Below are positions 43,876 to 54,700 of a stretch of 64,000 nucleotides of DNA, piece by piece. The notes beneath the pieces are model-generated. The model saw only the letters and a list, made by a program, of their open reading frames with translations, did not search any database and was not told the DNA's origin. A program made the translations under genes and the position numbers. The DNA lies in NCBI GenBank assembly GCA_947044365.1, contig OX345637.1, positions 5,318,501-5,382,500 of the forward strand. Reading direction: 5' to 3'. Position 1 is the first letter of the stretch, and each line of letters starts with the position of its first letter. Source of the DNA: Petrosia ficiformis. Lineage: Eukaryota > Porifera > Demospongiae > Haplosclerida > Petrosiidae.

Positions 43876-45779
43876 ATTTAATTATAGGAATATCATTGGT
43901 ACTTAATATACAGTATCTAAACAATGCCTCTTCCATACATTAGGAAAATCTTTGTGATATGCACCTCAAGTGCGAAATACTGTCAGGTTTTCCCCCATGC
44001 TCCATACATGGAATGGGTTTGTACACAACGTGTTAATATAAAATTTCTTATGTCAAAAATCAAAAGTTTAAAATAAAATATACGGTATTCGCAGGCAAAT
44101 GTGGAATTATTGCAAAAATTTTGAGCAGGCAAAACGGTGTAGACAAACCTGGCATATTTCCACATGTGTAATTTTATATGCATATTTAACTTGATACCCA
44201 TAATAATCAGATTGGTATTACTTGCTTTTTTGTATCAATTCGAAACTTTTATACTTGTTTTGTAGTAGTGTAGATTATTGGGAATTTTTTTAATTGCCTT
44301 TATTTTTGTTTGTTTGTTGGTTTGTTTGTGCTATGCAAAGGGAAAATAACCACTTAATTATTTTGATATTCTATTTCCAAGGAAGCCAATATTTACATGT
44401 GTGCTAAAAGCTTGTGGTAAAGTGGTTTGTTTTGCCACAGCCTCTGGGGTGATTATACACCTTATGATTTTGCTATTGTGCTAAGTTTAGTTCTAATTTC
44501 TAGCTGTAAACTACGAGTGCCCCACCTTGTAAGGATAGTCTTCACCTCTGGGTGTGTTATACAATATGTAATATACATGTAATTATTATGTTATATAATA
44601 TATCAGCTGGACTTTCTCATGTTTGATCTAGGATAGGTGATGATAATAAATATTGGCTGTTCATGGAGTAGTTAATTTTACACAGATATCATGTCATGCA
44701 TATCAACAGTTGCACTTTCAAACACTCACCTTGCTGCTTTCCTCCAACTAACATTTTAATATCTATGACATTTTTAGAAGGTCCTCTGTCTACGTAAGTT
44801 AAAAGTCTGTGTTGTGTAAAATGTAGAAGTTACAAAAGAAAATGTTCGGATTGTGCATTCGTGAATTAATTGGTGATTTTTAATTTGATGGTTTGAATCT
44901 AAAATCACCAAACCGTCAATTAAAAAACCGTGTCGATAATATTTTCATGTACATGTATATGGTACATGTATGTGTAGGTTTACAATTTCCTTAGGTAAAC
45001 CTTTACTCTAAATTTCACTTAACTTTGCACATGTATTCCATTTCATTCCAGTCTTTTAGGGTGGTAATTTTTGTCACTTTATTATTGGGGGGGGGGGGGG
45101 GGGGGCACTCTGCATGTGAACAATAGAGTCAGACTCAGAGGCTACTACTTGAGTTGTCACTTCATATAAGGATAGTCCATAGAATACAATAATTTCGTGC
45201 TTGAGGGAGAACAAATACATAAGATGTTTACACATTGTTTTTAATTGAATTACTAAATACTAACTACATGTATAACTATATGTAAATCAATCAGTATTAC
45301 ACCTAATCAACATTTAAGTTCTGAAAAAGAGCATCACTTAACAGTTAAACTTAGCGGTTTCATTAATTAGGAAAGTTAACGTATATCAAGGTTGTACTAG
45401 GGGGAGGGGTAGATGAAACTCCAATCAGTGTCTAGTCTTGCCAGCTTCTTGCTGCATACAATCTGGTTCAATTCTGTATCTTTTGGAAGCCACACCCACC
45501 CGGGGGTATAATTATTGGGCCTAAATGTTTTCACTGATAGTTTATTTTCAGAAACAAACCTAAACACGCCCCACGGGTGGTGGAGGGGGCGGTGGGTGGG
45601 AAACAATGGCGGGGAAACTGTAGTTGCTCTCTGAGAAAGATCGGAGTTTGATAGTGTCTAGAAAGGTAAATTTTATGGTTTCAGTGAAAAGCTACAGAAT
45701 TTTTATTATTCTTGTATATATATTATATATTATAATGAAAAGAACTGTCACATGTATAATTATGTATGTATATACATGT
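43876..45779. other. Non-coding copy A DNA
   Basis: An 18-base poly-G lies at 45088-45106. A minus-strand frame at 45606-45397 (KTFRPNNYTPGWVWLPKDTE in its middle) looks mildly protein-like but has no confirming context. A GC-richer patch at 45560-45660 contains AACAATGGCGGGG followed by a stop and an AAAG|gtaaat donor, possibly a 5' UTR exon. Confidence 0.4.
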
Positions 45780-46160
45780 GTTGTATGTATGTTGTCTACC
45801 TGCATTTACTATAGCACATTCTACTTAAAATCTAGAGGTGCTGACTGTACTAGAAATGGTAAAGTTATATCTCTTCTGACTCATCTGAAACATAGAGTAA
45901 GTATTTCAGTTTTTCAGTCCAATTCTGAAAGCTCTAGTAGTATCTATTACCAGTACCTCTGGATGTACTAGACATGGTACTACATAGAAACTTTTCATAA
46001 TAATTATTATAATTATAACATACATTTTGCATCATTCTGCACAATGTATTGTGAATTTGGGATACACTGTGCTGATGAGACCCAATAGGTCGAAACAATC
46101 TGATCAGTGTACATATAATTCAGATTGTCCACAGTTGCCCTTACAAAGTTATAACACACC
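45780..46160. repeat. Left arm of diverged long inverted repeat flanking the Crinkler-like gene
   Basis: Read in reverse complement this aligns with 51340-51660. The best part is GAGACCCAATAGGTCGAAAC plus GGGATACACTGTGCTGAT at 46059-46110, matched by TTTCGACCTATTGGGTCTCA at 51388-51407. Other matched parts are AGTACCTCTGG and TTGTCTACCTGCATTTACT. Identity is moderate (indels). Copy B holds the same left arm at 63489-63869. Confidence 0.75.
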
Positions 46161-46797
46161 TGATTGCATGAAATTTGATGGATACTGTGTGAATATCATT
46201 AGTATCATTTCAATACTAATTTAAACCCTCACACCTAGCAACTCCTACTAGCCATTTAAAAATTCAGGCCAGCTGCAATTTTATATGTCAATGTGGTGTG
46301 CCTGATAGGACATTCTTTGACCAAATTATCAATATAAAAATTGCGAATTGTGTGCAATTATCAATGTAGTGATCTACTTGGCCATGTATGGGTATAAGAT
46401 ATAAGGCTGTAGCATTGTCTATAATTAATTTTATTAATTAAATCCAAAAAATAAATAGTAATAATAAATATTAATTAATTAAATAAGGTGTGATAGAGCT
46501 GTGTACATATATCTCATTGGTCAATTACTCACATGATGATACTTCCGTTGCACGTTGACATATAAAGAGGTGTATACGTCGTAATAACCATGCGTTGTTA
46601 TTGAAAAGGTTATTATTACTCGTCTCTTTCTGAATCTGTCAAGCACTACCAGTCTGAGCAGTCTCTCTGAAGACTTTGGTTAGTTCCTTGTGTGTTATAG
46701 TTACTGTATAGAATCCTCAGTTTTCCAATTGTCTTATGCATGCGTATTATAATCACTCTCTCTCTCTCTATCGTTAGTGGGTATCTCTACAACAGTA

Positions 46798-47269
46798 TAT
46801 AGTAACCTGGGGTAATTACGAACTAATTTTTCAATACGTTTGTTTGCACAAGTTAAAATAGCTATAGATTGTTATTTTTAGCAAATATAATAAGTATATA
46901 ATATACTGCTGAAATCACCAATCTGCTCTTTGCAATGATGGGACTAACTTTTCATTCTCGTGGCGAACTGAGAATCTTTAGCTGCTAACTACAACTACTT
47001 CAACTCGGGGTAATTTCGAACTACCTGTAACGAAGCGTATAACCACCAAAGTGCGATCGTGGCCCGTGGCTGTCACGCATCATTGAATAGCCCTAGCCCT
47101 GTTCTACATTGTGGTACCAGTTTCAAGTGATGTATGTAAAGTATTATATAACTATAACAACAAACACTTCATAATTAAACGGGGTAATTTCGAACTATTT
47201 GCAAAGATAATACATTATAGTATATATGTTCGATATTATCCCGATTCGAATTTACCCCAGGTTACTATA
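46798..47269. mobile_element. ~470-bp MITE with TATAGTAACCTGGGG ends
   Basis: Left end TATAGTAACCTGGGGTAA (46798) and right end TTACCCCAGGTTACTATA (to 47269) are inverted copies. TA or TATA at both borders suggests Tc1/mariner-type insertion. The motif GGGGTAATTTCGAACTA also occurs directly at about 47007 and 47181. Confidence 0.85.
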
Positions 47270-47364
47270 TCCTCTCATAGTTACTTTATAGCTATTTTTT
47301 GGTTTCTAATTTGTTTTCTAATTTTCTTGTATATGCATATCATAGTCTGTTTTACTATCTCTCT

Positions 47365-47403
<39 letters not shown>

Positions 47404-47410
47404 ATTCTAG

Positions 47411-47492
47411 TGGTATTGTGAATGTTAAAGTTATAAAACTGACTGGAATCAAAATATTTGTACCTTCAACAAAATTAATAGCTGGAGAAGAG
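47411..47492 (+). CDS. Duplicated exon, copy 1
   Basis: Eighty-two bases between a long (CT)n tract ending ttctag and the donor GAG|gtaaat. After one base the frame reads GIVNVKVIKLTGIKIFVPST then KLIAGEE. The beta-rich pattern loosely recalls the Ig-like repeats of nucleoporin Nup210/gp210, but this is weak. A second copy follows at 47666. The flanking exons were not identified. Confidence 0.45.
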
Positions 47493-47574
47493 GTAAATAT
47501 ACATGTATACACATACATGTAATGTTGTATGTAATCTCTATATTTGTGTGTGTATGTAGATTGATGTACATATG

Positions 47575-47576
<2 letters not shown>

Positions 47577-47658
<82 letters not shown>

Positions 47659-47660
47659 AT
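47577..47660 (+). repeat. (CT)n microsatellite acting as polypyrimidine tract
   Basis: About 80 bases of CT with one interruption directly before the acceptor of the second duplicated exon. A shorter tract (47367-47400) precedes the first. Confidence 0.95.
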
Positions 47661-47665
47661 TCTAG

Positions 47666-47747
47666 TGGTATTGTGAATGTTAAAGTTATAAAACTGACTG
47701 AAATCAAAATATTTGTACCTTCAACAAAATTAATAGCTGGAGAAGAG
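47666..47747 (+). CDS. Duplicated exon, copy 2
   Basis: It differs from copy 1 by one base (ACTGAAATC for ACTGGAATC), changing Gly to Glu. Same phases: entry after two codon bases, exit at phase 0. Because 82 is not a multiple of three, inclusion of both copies would shift the frame, so the pair can only be used alternatively or one is dead. Confidence 0.45.
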
Positions 47748-47833
47748 GTAAATTTGTGAAAGTGTCTCATAATACCTACTGTCTCACAATACCTACACGT
47801 ACTCTAATTCCCTTGAAAATCATGTGCTTTTAC

Positions 47834-48139
47834 TAGGGCTGGGATGATTAATCGATTAATCGATTAATCAATCGATATTGAAAATTCTGTTGATTATCGA
47901 TTATAAGTCTGTGATATCGATTATGCTAATTATTCCAGAAGACATACTTTTCAAGTATGTGATGGCAAATAATGTACAATATGGAAGTGATAGGAAGCCT
48001 TTTTGATCATCAAATGGGAGGAGTTTCCTGTATTAATTGCCTTAATTGGCCTAATTACTTCCGCTGATTTTATTCGATTATCAATCGATTTGAAGTTAGT
48101 GATAATCGATTCCAGAATCTCAGGCGATTCCCAGCCCTA
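47834..48139. mobile_element. hAT MITE with 8-bp TSD
   Basis: A 306-bp element with ends TAGGGCTGGGA and TCCCAGCCCTA, flanked by the perfect 8-bp duplication GCTTTTAC (47826-47833 and 48140-48147). The interior is rich in ATCGATTAATCGATT-type repeats near both ends. It shares terminal bases with 12564-12973 but not its interior. Confidence 0.94.
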
Positions 48140-48320
48140 GCTTTTACACATGTGGTCTAGTAATTAACCTTAGGTGGGCGTTAGGTAATTAATAATTAAA
48201 ATTATTGCAAGACCACTATATATATATACAGATGCTGTGTGGCTGTGTGTGTGTGATTGAAGCTAGCTGAATCACATGATCAGTTAAATGTATTTACCAT
48301 ATAGTAATTAGTCTTGTTAA

Positions 48321-48527
48321 GGTGATTTCTTGTTAGTGCTGTCTTGGATTTACGCCATTTATGTTACTGCTAATGGCAAATATCAGAGATATATGCAGGG
48401 ATTTCCTATAGCCACTGGTATTAATCCGAAAAAACCAACAAAATTTATTATGACATTGTCTTCTTCACAAGTTCTTCAAAGGTTTATTAGGAAAACCAGG
48501 ATAGACAAAATTGTAATACAAACTTAG
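48321..48527 (+). CDS. Candidate 3'-terminal exon
   Basis: After ttgttag a frame of about 64 codons reads SWIYAIYVTANGKYQRYMQG, FPIATGINPKKPTKF and ends FIRKTRIDKIVIQT then stop. It looks like protein and is plus strand like the duplicated exons upstream, but its entry phase does not fit theirs directly. Unrecognised. Confidence 0.4.
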   Translation, partial: GDFLLVLSWIYAIYVTANGKYQRYMQGFPIATGINPKKPTKFIMTLSSSQVLQRFIRKTRIDKIVIQT

Positions 48528-49050
48528 TTGTTGATATACTTGTGCATCAACATGTCAAAGGAACAAATCAAACAAAAATATGTATAAACGTCTTGTCTAT
48601 TGTCCCATAATCTTGTTGCGGTCTATCCTGAAAAGGTCCTGACAACACTAGAGTCTTTGCCTTTTCATGTAGTCTGTATACTGGGTTCTGTAAAAGCAAT
48701 GTGACACCAGTCTTTGTGCACACATTCTTTAGTGAAACTGAAATGTTCCTTCAAGTCCCATCATTATTATTATTATTATTGTTGTTGTGGTATAATAATA
48801 ACAATAATAAAATTATTATTAATGAGATGCTGAGCCACACTTTGCAATCAGTGTAATTGTAATACATCCATGGTAGGTGTGGTTGGAATTATTATTAAAA
48901 TTAGTTCATTACTTTTTCAAAAGCCCCCGGTTAATAAACTGTAAGTGGTATATAGGCCCTAGGCAAAGTGAGAGGATACCGTATACGCGTAACAGCAACC
49001 TAATTGTTGCTGTCACGTGTGGTGACATCATCATTGGCATTGCCCCTTCT
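48528..49050. other. Upstream region of the Crinkler-like gene
   Basis: An ATT-rich stretch, then 48821-48930 is the dispersed TGAGATGCTGAGCCACAC repeat. A CACGTG E-box lies at 49014-49019 and an inverted CCAAT (ATTGG) at 49034-49038. No gene. Confidence 0.6.
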
Positions 49051-49052
49051 TG

Positions 49053-49059
49053 TATATAA
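49053..49059 (+). promoter_or_regulatory. Candidate TATA box
   Basis: TATATAA lies 119 bases upstream of the predicted ATG (49178). An initiator-like TTCATAGT about 30 bases further down would give a short 5' UTR of roughly 90 bases. Confidence 0.45.
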
Positions 49060-49177
49060 CAGTATAAGGCTGTCGGCTGCTGTTCATAGTGTTCAAGAAC
49101 TGCTACACATTTTTACTTGTTAATTTTGATTTACTCTGGCCCAGTTGTTAAGTTTTGATTTTGAATTGTTATAGTTC

Positions 49178-50581
49178 ATGAAAAGGTCAAGTTCCTTAGA
49201 GCAAAGTCCGTTAAAGAAACCCAATATGGCAGAACCACAAGGTAAGTACAGTACCTCAATGAGTATACAATACTAATTGTCCTTTAATTTTCTAGTGTTC
49301 ACCAGTCCTTTGTCTAAAAGAAAGTATTATATACGACCTGACTATGTAAAGCTTAAAGATATAATTTTGAGGACTCGTGAACAAGCACTTGATGTGACAG
49401 ATCATTATGGGCTCGGTGTTCGAATAACAGGGACACCCAGGATTGGGAAGTCGGTTTTTTTGCACTATGTGGCAAAAATATTGAAGGAAAACAACATTCG
49501 TTTTGTAATCACTCTGGCTAAGTTATCATATGATGACAATTTCATTGAGCGAGATTTCAATAGTTTACGTAAAACGCTGCTTACTGATTTTAGAGTTGTA
49601 CATTTAATTGACCCTTCAAAAGATCCATTCTATCTTTGTGAACACAATGCATTTGCTGTTTTTTTTACCTCACCAACGATTAATAATATTGAACCATACC
49701 ATTTGAAGAATCTGCTGACACTGTATATGCCTCTATGGTCTGAAGAAGAGATGACCGAATGTTACCAAGTTCTGGAACAACATTTTGACCGAATGCTTTA
49801 CGAAAAGTGGGGCGGAGTTATATTGGATTCTGTCAGAGACTCATTAATGGAAAAATCGCTTCGTGAAGTTTTGAAACATAAGGAATTGTTAGCCTTACTG
49901 TCGGCGAAAGAAAAATCTACTTTATCTGAGAATATAATACACAATCAGTGGCTGTTGCATAGATATCCAACATCCGATTACACAGACCAAACAATTCACC
50001 TCCCAACAGATTACGTACGAAATGCCATATTAGAAAAACTAAAGTCTGGGGTGACTTTTAATTTGAGTTTAGCTGAAGGAAATTCTCTAGTAGCGGGTGA
50101 ATTGTATGAAAGTGCGGTGTTCACACACGTAACACAACAAAAATGTTTTGAAGTGTTTCGTTCTGATGGGAGAACTCACCAAGAGAGCCGCAAGATTACT
50201 TTCAATAATGTTCGTGTGTACACTAACAGAGATATCTTTTGTTTCTGTAATGTACCTGACCACCAACCCCAGCACCAGGAACAAACAGTCGGCACCTATT
50301 ACAAACCTAAAGAAAAGAACAAGCAAGGTGTAGATGCTGTTTTGATCACATCATCCAAGGAAGGCTGGATAATTCAAATAACAATAAATTCAAGGCACAA
50401 TTCTCTAGATTTATCAAATGTTCCAAAACAATTTGAAAATATACAGAAGTGGAACGTCTGCTGCTTTATTCCAACTGAAATTAAAGATTTCAGATTTCCC
50501 AGTATCACAGGCTTGGATATTAATCTTCGATCCAGGTACATTTCTAACTTCTCTTTAATTGTAAACACTGTCATGAATTGA
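49178..50581 (+). CDS. Crinkler/RHS-like NTPase with C-terminal PD-(D/E)XK-type nuclease
   Basis: Two exons: 49178-49241 (ATG; MKRSSSLEQSPLKKP, a likely nuclear localisation signal) and 49296-50581. They join in phase 1 across a 54-base GT..AG intron, giving 449 residues. P-loop GTPRIGKS at 67-74; Walker B-like VVHLID at 122-127; FFTSPTINN at 144-152, the strand-end SP motif of this family; then YMPLWSEEEM, matching the hallmark pattern MPxWSxEEL. The usual GGxPR arginine-finger motif is replaced by GGVILDS. C-terminal nuclease-like motifs: AGELYESAVFTHV (Glu293), GVDAVLI (Asp368) and WIIQITI (Gln382), as in the REase-fold domains of Crinkler and RHS proteins. In oomycetes and fungi such proteins act as nuclear effectors; here a role in intragenomic or cellular conflict is inferred only. 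Intact frame. The next copy should lie beyond the window in tandem unit B. Confidence 0.8.
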
Positions 50582-51043
50582 ACAAAACTGTGTTTACGAT
50601 AATTCTCTTTTGTACAATCTTTTAAAATTCCTTCATGAAACCATCCCTGCATTAAAGACAATATCAGTCACAACAGAAATCTACATATAGGAGTTGTTTT
50701 TTTTTTGTACATTCTTTATACCAATTTTTAATTTTTAATAATAGAATGTGCAGTAGTGCAATTCTGGGATATGGCGGCTAATTACAGTGCTTTTATAGGA
50801 GCTCATTTGTGTGGTCCTGGTTGTGGTAGTTTTGGCTTTCATGAATTATTAGAGACAGAGACCTTTTAGCTCAGGCACAACAGTGTCTAGCTGAAAGGAC
50901 TTCAGAATGTACTTGCTTAGTAACAGCTTCATTACAAGCATTATTTGCTCATGGGATTCTTTTGTAATGTTATATAAGCAGATGTTGCTAACAGGTTACA
51001 AATAATTAGTATTTGTTAGCATGATTACATGGTATTTTAAGTT
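50582..51043. other. 3' flank of the Crinkler-like gene
   Basis: ATTAAA at about 50653 is a possible polyadenylation signal. No further gene is seen. Confidence 0.45.
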
Positions 51044-51245
51044 ACCATCATAATCTTGTAAATTTGATTACATAATCATTTTGTACTCATACTCATAATC
51101 ACATGTTATTATATATAATTCCAGCATGTGATTGTGACTTTTTGTATTCATACTCATAATCACATACTGGAATTATATATAATTCGTGTGTGATTATGAG
51201 TATGATTACAAAAAGATTATGTAATCAAATTACAAGATATTATGA
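51044..51245. repeat. ~200-bp foldback repeat
   Basis: The left arm (ATCATAATCTTGTAAATTTG, ACTCATACTCATAATCACAT, ATTATATATAATTCCAG) pairs with the right arm ending at about 51245. A second direct copy of ATTCATACTCATAATCACAT lies in the centre. Probably a small MITE. Confidence 0.85.
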
Positions 51246-51339
51246 TTATAATTGCTTTGCATAATATAAACAATACAAAACAGGAAACTGACTCCTACAG
51301 CCCTCATTGGTTGTGAAGTGACTGTTGTCATTCAAGGGT

Positions 51340-51644
51340 GATTTATAAGGGCAACTGTGGACAATCTGAATACATGTATACAGACTGTTTCGACCTATTG
51401 GGTCTCATCAGCACAGTGTATCCCAAGTTCACAATATATCTGATATGTTTTGTAATAATTACTATGAAAATATAGTACCTCAAGAGGTACTACTAATTAA
51501 TACTACGGAATTGGACTTCTGTCACAAGCAGCTTTAATGCAAAACTCAAATACTGGTTCTGATGATTTGAAGATATAACTATCTTCATCATTTCTGTAGT
51601 GTCACCACTTCCAGAATCAAAGTAGAAAATGAAGGTAGACAACG

Positions 51645-51660
<16 letters not shown>
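51340..51660. repeat. Right arm of diverged inverted repeat flanking the Crinkler-like gene
   Basis: The inverted partner of 45780-46160. Its outer end runs into a (CATA)n tract at 51648-51672, as the left arm starts beside TATGTATGT-type sequence. Confidence 0.75.
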
Positions 51661-51675
<15 letters not shown>

Positions 51676-51740
51676 TTTACAATAAATTGGCTGTGGAAAA
51701 GGTTTTTGCTATGTAATGTGTAGGCAATTAGAACTCAGAA

Positions 51741-54700
51741 TGGAGTGACCACCATGCTTACACACATAAAACACGACCATCTACATAAAAACTCACACAA
51801 TCTATTAGGCTTCTTGGATTGTGGGATTGACTCAGTTTCATCTTCTACATTTCTGGAGTTAGAACTTGAGCCAGAAGGAAGAAAGTATGATCGTAACTCG
51901 GATCGTATAAGTCAGCCATTCCTAAATGCGTGTGCACACCCACTTATTTATTATTCATTATTAATTACAAAATGGAGGATAGAAGAAACGCGGTCGTCGT
52001 TTGACGGAGAGACGACCACTGGCTTAGAAAATAAACAGCTATTGAAAGGGGTTTAGCTAAATCAATACTAGTACTTATATGTAATTATGTTTGTGTGTCT
52101 GTGTCTGTGTGTTGTGTTTGTATTTGTGTGTTTGTGTTTGTGTTTGTGTGTCTGTGTCTATGTGTATGTGTTTGTGTCTGTGTGTGCCGAGCAAAATCCA
52201 AGTCATACCTCCTCGCGGTGCTCAGTGGGAACAGCAGATTTATCTGCTGGCTAACATGACTGGTAATGATAGCAGTAGTAATTTTTCTCTCTCTAAAGCA
52301 ACACTAACATGTATGTCCTGAATACTGAAGTGAGTATGCAGCACTATATGTACATGTATATTCATAATTACATACACATGTACTGTACATATAGGTAGAT
52401 ACTGAATGGACAAAATGACATCTTTTCTTTTCTTAGATGATATTTCAGAGTTGGAGACCTCCAAACAGAAAGTCACTACCCCTTATCCTACTAAACAACT
52501 CAAAATATGGTTATATAGAGTTAGCAACTTAGCATTGTGCAACTTACAAAGGCATCTACTAGCAGGAAAATATGAGATACACATCTGATGAATACAAGGT
52601 ACATGTAAATACAATGTAAAAGACCACACCCCTAATTAAAATTTGTTATTTTATATGTACATGTACATTTATGTTGACTGGATGTATGATAATTGATTTC
52701 ATTATCCTAATCTAGTTAAATAATCGTAATTAACGTAGTGTATAACAATAGATGTTTGGTTTTATTAGTTTTGGTTGTTTTAGTTGACCATAACTATATC
52801 TAAAACCCCTTTTGTTAGTATGGTGCTATGACTTTTAGTTAACTCAACTATAACTAAATTACAAGTATATATTGTAAAAATGTTACTGTAATTAACTCAA
52901 CTGAAACAAGATATGTAGAGAAAAAAGCATCCCTATGACTGCTTTGTGATGTCCAGCATTCAGTAATCATGGCTAACTTTATCATGCCCAAAACACATCA
53001 GCCTATTATAGTTGATTATATACTCTGTTTACCTTTTAAAGGACCTTATAGAACTTTAGGAATATATTGAATAGTTAGCTATTAGTTCCAGTTTCTACGT
53101 AAGCTACACAGCTTTCTTTCTGCTAGTCTGTAGAGCTTGAGTGCATGTTCTTTTACACGCCACGCCCATTAATTGACCGAGCCCTGGGAATGACGTAACT
53201 TCCTTAACTACATATACAATGCATAATCACATATGTGGCCACAAACCTATACATGTACATGTATATATATATAGATATATCTAGACGAGTGTGACAAAGT
53301 GACATCTTTTCTTTTCTTGATGATATTTCAGAGTTGGGGACCTCCTAAACCAATAGACAGAAAGTCACTACCTTATATCCTAGTAAAGATCGTTTACAGA
53401 TATAATGGTCAAAATATGGAAACTACTTATATATTTAGACAGGTGTGTGTGTATGTGTGTGTGTGTGTGTGTGTGTGTTTTTGTGTATGTGTATATATGC
53501 AGGTACATGTATTTATGTACATGTACATGTATCACAGTTTTTTATATATGTTTTAAAGCATGGGTCAGATTGGCTCAATAACGGTTAGTGGGTCAACCAT
53601 TGGGAATACATCTTGAGCCAATTAACAACAAGTTAATGCTGTTACTGACAATTAGTGATGCACCGATAATCAGATCGGTAATCGGTATCGGTCATTATCG
53701 GCCATTATTTTTAGTATCGGTATCGGTTATTTATGAAAAATGTAACCAATATTGTAAAAAGTGTACCAATAATGTCATTTCAGGTGATTAAGGCACCATT
53801 AATTGCTTTTAGAATGCTCATTTTCATTGAAAAAATCAGAATCCAGAAGGTAGATTTAATATATATGCTAAATAAGAAGCTCTTTGGGCTAAATAAGAAG
53901 CTCTTTGGGCCAATGGTGCACCGTATGAGCATATCATAAATACTGATGTATATACATGTACATGTACATGTACATTTATATATACATGTACATGTACGTG
54001 CAGGGTTTCTTTTAGAGGGGGGGGGGGGGGGGGGGGGGGTGGACAAAAGCTTTACTCAAGACAGAGAAGGACAAGGACAAAATTACGTATTTAAATTTTA
54101 GTCACTAAATGTAACATTTTTATCATTCTTAATCAAATATAATTTCAGAAGTATAATTGTTATTTAATAAAACTTTACTGGAATAAAATTAGATTGATTA
54201 ACACAATGTGTAATTCATACTTAACACTTCAATTCAAATGTGTACAAATTTACACCTAAACTCTTCCAATGAAGTTATAGGATGGATTTGTATTTTTCAA
54301 ATTCTGGACAGTTAGGAAATCATTAAAAGAAGCTGTTGGCAAATATCAATTTATGCAACCAAGTAACAATATGTTACATTATGTAATTCAGTTCACATAA
54401 ATAAGTATTTTTAAATTGTTTCACGCATGTGCAATTCAACTTTGCCACGTAGGCGAGGGTCCCGTCCCGACGGTGCTCATTGAGTTTGTATTAACTATTA
54501 ATTACCCTTATGATATTAAACTATACACTACAGGTATACATTATTGAGTTACAGTCATGTATTAACCTTGTAACATTAAGCTATGCACTATAGTACATAT
54601 AAAGTTGTCACATTTTAATTCTGAATGTGAACAAGACAAAAACACACACATTTCCCTTCCTACAGAGTGAAGTACGTCCTCATCTTCAAAATGATCCTGA

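Larger units (their letters stand above)
33661..51740 (+). repeat. ~18.08 kb tandem unit, copy A
   Basis: Sequence from 33661 (TGGAGTGACCACCATGCTTA) reappears from 51741 and follows to the window end at 64000. The offset falls from 18080 to 17709 because of microsatellite and small indel differences. Non-repeat parts differ by only occasional bases. If the units abut, copy A spans 33661-51740 and includes the Crinkler-like gene. An assembly error that strings two haplotypes together would give the same picture. Confidence 0.8.

Noticed and set aside
45088..45106. G-quadruplex-like poly-G runs (also 36416, 54018, 62798)
   Set aside because: Simple mononucleotide runs with variable length between copies; no further structure supports a regulatory role.
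45397..45606. 69-codon minus-strand frame conserved at 63106-63315
   Set aside because: Conservation is explained by the recent 18 kb duplication and so gives no evidence of coding.
49277..49295. Start of the Crinkler-like protein within the 49277 frame
   Set aside because: That position is TTG inside the intron; exon 1 with a proper ATG at 49178 joins in frame at 49296.
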